Positions 4,979-7,505 of a stretch of 7,505 bases of DNA are shown piece after piece; the first letter of the stretch is position 1, and every line of letters begins with the position of its first letter. The translations under genes were made by a program, and so were the position numbers. The notes beneath the pieces were generated by a model. That model did not search any database and was not told where the DNA came from. It saw only the letters and a program-made list of their open reading frames with translations. Source of the DNA: Chloroflexota bacterium (lineage in GTDB: Bacteria > Chloroflexota > Anaerolineae > Anaerolineales > Anaerolineaceae); the NCBI GenBank assembly GCA_023406965.1, contig JAEXTI010000031.1:1-7505 (forward strand). Reading direction: 5' to 3'.

Positions 4979-6133
4979 TTATTTCTTGCGGTTGCGCAAG
5001 AAGGCAGGAATGTCGTAATCGTCCGTATTAATCACCCGCTGGAATTCAGCCTGAGCTGAACTGGCCGAGGTCGAAACCGGCCGTTCCACCGGGGTGTTCT
5101 GGACAGACCCGCTCCGGGCGCGGCTCGAAGTCTGGCTGTCTTCCAGGCGCAGAGGCCGCTCTACCGGCCGGACGCCCCCGGCCCGGTCAAAACCCGTGGC
5201 GATCACCGTGATGCGGATTTCGTCGCCGACCTTCGGATCCACAACGGCGCCGAAGATGAGGTTCACGTCGGGGTGTGCGGTTTCCTTGATGATGGCAGCG
5301 GCCTGGTTGACCTCGAAGAGGGTCAGGCTGGTGCCGCCGGTCACGTTGAACAGGATGCCGCGCGCGCCGTCGATGGTGATGTCCAGCAACTGGCTGGAGA
5401 TGGCCGCTTCGGCGGCAACGCGGGCGCGATCTTCGCCCGAGGCCTTGCCTACCGCCATCAATGCCGCCCCACCTTCGCTCATAATTGCGCGAACGTCGGC
5501 GAAGTCCAGGTTGATCAGGCCAGGCACGGTAATCAATTCAGAGATACCCTGAATACCCTGGCGCAACACATCATCGGCCAGGCGGAAGGATTCTTGCAGG
5601 CTGGCGCGCTTATCCACCATCTGCAACAGACGGTCATTGGGGATGACGATGAGCGTGTCGGCATGCTCTTTGAGCTTTTCAATGCCTACTTCGGCCGATT
5701 GCGCCCGGCGAGAACCTTCGAAGGTGAATGGGCGGGTCACTACACCAATGGTCAGTGCGCCGACTTCCTTCGCAATCTGGGCCACAATCGAGGCCGCGCC
5801 GGTGCCCGTGCCGCCGCCCATACCGGCGGTCACAAAGACCATGTCGCTGCCTTTCAGCACTTCGTACAGTTCCGTAGCCGATTCCTCAGCAGCCTTGCGC
5901 CCCATCTCGGGGTTGCCGCCGGCGCCCAGGCCGCGGGTCACTTTCTCGCCAATGCGCACGCGGGTATCGGCGCGCGAGAGCAGCAGGGCCTGCCCATCGG
6001 TATTGACGGTGATAAACTCGATGCCCTGCAGGCCTTCATCGATCATGCGGTTGACGGCATTGCAGCCGCCGCCGCCGACGCCGATGACTTTAATGCGGGC
6101 GAACGACTCAGATACGGGTTGGGACATGTCCAT
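4979..6133 (-). CDS. ftsZ: cell division protein FtsZ
   Basis: FtsZ is the tubulin-like GTPase that polymerises into the Z-ring at midcell. The 384-aa product has the family layout. A short N-terminus leads into the GTP-binding domain with [17 protein letters not shown] (14-30), the tubulin signature GGGTGTG (106-112) and [13 protein letters not shown] (136-148). The T7 synergy loop [15 protein letters not shown] (208-222) supplies the catalytic acidic residues Asp210 and Asp213. The activation domain runs to about residue 316. A variable Ser/Arg-rich linker of about 50 residues follows, and the C-terminal peptide [12 protein letters not shown] (373-384) docks partners such as FtsA. ATG at 6133 has GGAGGT at 6144-6139, 5 nt upstream. 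A second ATG at 6127 is 11 nt away and less likely. The gene follows ftsA by 95 bases on the same strand. Confidence 0.98.
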   Translation of the reverse strand: MDMSQPVSESFARIKVIGVGGGGCNAVNRMIDEGLQGIEFITVNTDGQALLLSRADTRVRIGEKVTRGLGAGGNPEMGRKAAEESATELYEVLKGSDMVFVTAGMGGGTGTGAASIVAQIAKEVGALTIGVVTRPFTFEGSRRAQSAEVGIEKLKEHADTLIVIPNDRLLQMVDKRASLQESFRLADDVLRQGIQGISELITVPGLINLDFADVRAIMSEGGAALMAVGKASGEDRARVAAEAAISSQLLDITIDGARGILFNVTGGTSLTLFEVNQAAAIIKETAHPDVNLIFGAVVDPKVGDEIRITVIATGFDRAGGVRPVERPLRLEDSQTSSRARSGSVQNTPVERPVSTSASSAQAEFQRVINTDDYDIPAFLRNRKK

Positions 6134-6183
6134 GGTTTACCTCCAAGAGCATAATGAATAGGATCTTCTCACTCGGCGTGGCG

Positions 6184-6212
6184 TCCCCAACCGTTCCCTG
6201 TCCGGTCGGGGA
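6184..6212 (-). promoter_or_regulatory. hairpin between ftsA and ftsZ
   Basis: In - strand RNA, TCCCCGACCG (6212-6203) pairs with CGGTTGGGGA (6193-6184) over 10 bp including one G-U pair, with a 9-nt loop. In + strand RNA that pair would be an A-C mismatch, which favours a role in the ftsAZ transcript. No T-run follows, so it is not a standard terminator. It could protect or define an mRNA end and let FtsZ be made in excess of FtsA, but this is inferred from position only. I found no convincing separate ftsZ promoter in the gap. Confidence 0.4.
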
Positions 6213-6228
6213 AGTCACGACAACACGA

Positions 6229-7470
6229 CTACGGTAACAAACGTTTGAGCCAATTCTTGATCGTATCAAGGGTTGGATTACCTCCTTTGCGGTGCGATCG
6301 CCTTCCCCCGCCGGCGGCGGGAGCGGCTTCGCTCATCATCATGGCCCAATACAACAGGCCTACGCTGGTTGAATAAGCCGGCGAGTAGAGTTGATCGGCC
6401 AGGCCAAGCAGATTTTCCGGCTTGGCCACGCGCACCGGCAGTCCCAGCACCTGGCTGGCCAGCGTGCGCAGTCCCGGCAACTGGCTGGCCCCGCCGGTCA
6501 AAACCACGCCAGCAGGCAGCAGCCCGTCATAACCCGAGCGCTTGATCTCTTGCAGCACCAGGTCGAAGATTTCTTCCACCCGCGCTTCAATGATCATCGA
6601 AAGGTCTTTGCGGCGGATTTCCACCGGATTTTCTTCACCAAAAATGCGGGTCGAGAAGCTGTCACGTTCATCAATCTCCTCTTGCAGCGCATGACCATAC
6701 TGCTTCTTGACCTCTTCGGCCTGGGAGATGGACAGCCGTAAACCGTGAGCAATATCGGAGGTGATATGGTTTCCGCCGATGCCCAGCACCATCGTGTGCC
6801 AGATATCGCCGTCAATGTAAATGGCCATATCGGTCGTGCCACCGCCGATGTCGCAAACCACCGCGCCCATCTGGCGTTCGGTGTCCGAAAGGACCACTTC
6901 GGCAGAAGCCAGCGGGTTGAGCACAAAGTGAGACGCCTGCACGCCCGAAGCCTGAACACTCTGGCGCAGGTTTTCCACCGTCGCCGCCCCAGCGGTGATG
7001 ATGTGCGCTTCCACCTCCAGGCGGTAGCCGTGCATGCCCACCGGCAGGCGGATGCCGTCTTGCCCATCCACCACAAACCCGCGCTGGATCACATGAATGA
7101 TCTCGCGATTGTGCGGAATGGCCACGGCCTGGGCCGCATCCAGCGCGCGGAACACATCTTCCTGGTCAATGGCTCGCCCAGAGATGCCCACCACGCCTCG
7201 GCTGTTCACCGACGAGACGTGCGACCCGGCCAGGCTGATCAACGCCGAAGTGATCTCCATGCCGGAGGTCCGTTCAGCTTTTTCTATCGAGCGCCCAATA
7301 GCCTGCGACGCTGCCTGCAGGTCGACGATATTTCCCTTGCGGATCCCTTGAGAAGGCTCAATGCCCACCCCCAGGATGCGCAGATTATTGGCCCCCTCCA
7401 CCCGCGCGACCAGCGTGCAAACCTTGGTGGTGCCGATATCGATTCCGACGACGATCGGTTCATCCGCCAT
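6229..7470 (-). CDS. ftsA: cell division protein FtsA
   Basis: FtsA is an actin-like ATPase that anchors FtsZ to the inner face of the membrane and recruits later divisome proteins. The 413-aa product has phosphate-1 motif GIDIGTTKVCTLV (9-21), the FtsA-specific 1C subdomain (about 85-165, with SHVSSVNSRGVVGISG and HVIQRGFVVDGQDGI), phosphate-2 motif VVCDIGGGTTDMAIY (204-218) and adenosine motif VVLTGGASQLPGL (322-334). It ends with a Gly/Arg-rich linker (about 384-397) and an amphipathic membrane-targeting helix, NPTLDTIKNWLKRLLP (398-413). Length and domains look intact. ATG at 7470 has TGGAG about 8 nt upstream, lying inside the end of the preceding reading frame. The gene is upstream of ftsZ, the usual dcw-cluster order. 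Confidence 0.97.
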   Translation of the reverse strand: MADEPIVVGIDIGTTKVCTLVARVEGANNLRILGVGIEPSQGIRKGNIVDLQAASQAIGRSIEKAERTSGMEITSALISLAGSHVSSVNSRGVVGISGRAIDQEDVFRALDAAQAVAIPHNREIIHVIQRGFVVDGQDGIRLPVGMHGYRLEVEAHIITAGAATVENLRQSVQASGVQASHFVLNPLASAEVVLSDTERQMGAVVCDIGGGTTDMAIYIDGDIWHTMVLGIGGNHITSDIAHGLRLSISQAEEVKKQYGHALQEEIDERDSFSTRIFGEENPVEIRRKDLSMIIEARVEEIFDLVLQEIKRSGYDGLLPAGVVLTGGASQLPGLRTLASQVLGLPVRVAKPENLLGLADQLYSPAYSTSVGLLYWAMMMSEAAPAAGGGRRSHRKGGNPTLDTIKNWLKRLLP

Positions 7471-7472
7471 AA

Positions 7473-7505
7473 TTACTGCTCCATCTTAAGATATGGGTTG
7501 TTCAG
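7473..7505 (-). CDS. C-terminal tail of an upstream gene, possibly FtsQ
   Basis: Read on the - strand from the window edge, the frame gives LNNPYLKMEQ and then TAA (7475-7473), two bases before the ftsA ATG. The ftsA Shine-Dalgarno sequence lies inside these codons, a normal arrangement for coupled genes. The gene before ftsA in many bacteria is ftsQ, whose C-terminus often ends with a short aromatic/basic tail. Ten residues are too few to identify a family, and one other frame also stays open to the edge, so both the coding call and the name rest mainly on position. Confidence 0.4.
   Translation of the reverse strand: MNNPYLKMEQ

Noticed and set aside
5273..6154. 293-aa open frame on + opposite ftsZ
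   Set aside because: It is antisense to a clear ftsZ with an intact product. The peptide is low in recognisable motifs, and the frame is open because of GC-rich codon bias.

Overview
The window looks like ordinary chromosome from a GC-rich bacterium. The division and ribosomal proteins are canonical, and the DUF711 protein, the AF1521-like macro domain and the L35 sequence would suit Chloroflexota (Anaerolineae-like). That assignment is an inference from protein style, not a proof. I see no phage, transposase, CRISPR array or defence island, and no clear undescribed multi-gene system. The points of interest are regulatory: an AUC start codon, a likely leaderless mRNA, competing RNA hairpins and strong terminators.

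Layout. (1) Bases 1-176 are the 3' end of a DMT/EamA-type transporter on +. (2) Bases 177-676 hold no convincing gene. They contain three palindromic repeat-like elements, then a sigma-70-type promoter and a 5' leader. (3) Bases 677-2065 on + are the translation operon infC-rpmI-rplT (IF3, L35, L20), closed by a textbook Rho-independent terminator at 2096-2137. Both gaps inside the operon can fold, as expected where L20 feedback acts in other bacteria. (4) Bases 2161-4705 on + are a tightly coupled three-gene operon: an ADP-ribose-binding macro-domain protein, a SpoU/TrmH-family RNA 2'-O-methyltransferase and a DUF711 protein. Adjacent genes overlap by 4 nt (GTGA, ATGA). (5) Bases 4706-4978 are a convergent gap with a terminator for each side and further hairpins in the ftsZ 3' region. 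(6) On the - strand, ftsA (7470-6229) precedes ftsZ (6133-4979). The last codons of an upstream gene, probably ftsQ, are visible at 7505-7473.

How the genes work together. IF3, L35 and L20 act in translation initiation and 50S assembly. FtsA tethers FtsZ polymers to the membrane in the divisome. The middle operon joins an ADP-ribose or ADP-ribosyl handling protein to an RNA-modifying enzyme and a protein of unknown function. No pathway is known to link the three, so a functional link is only an inference from their coupling.
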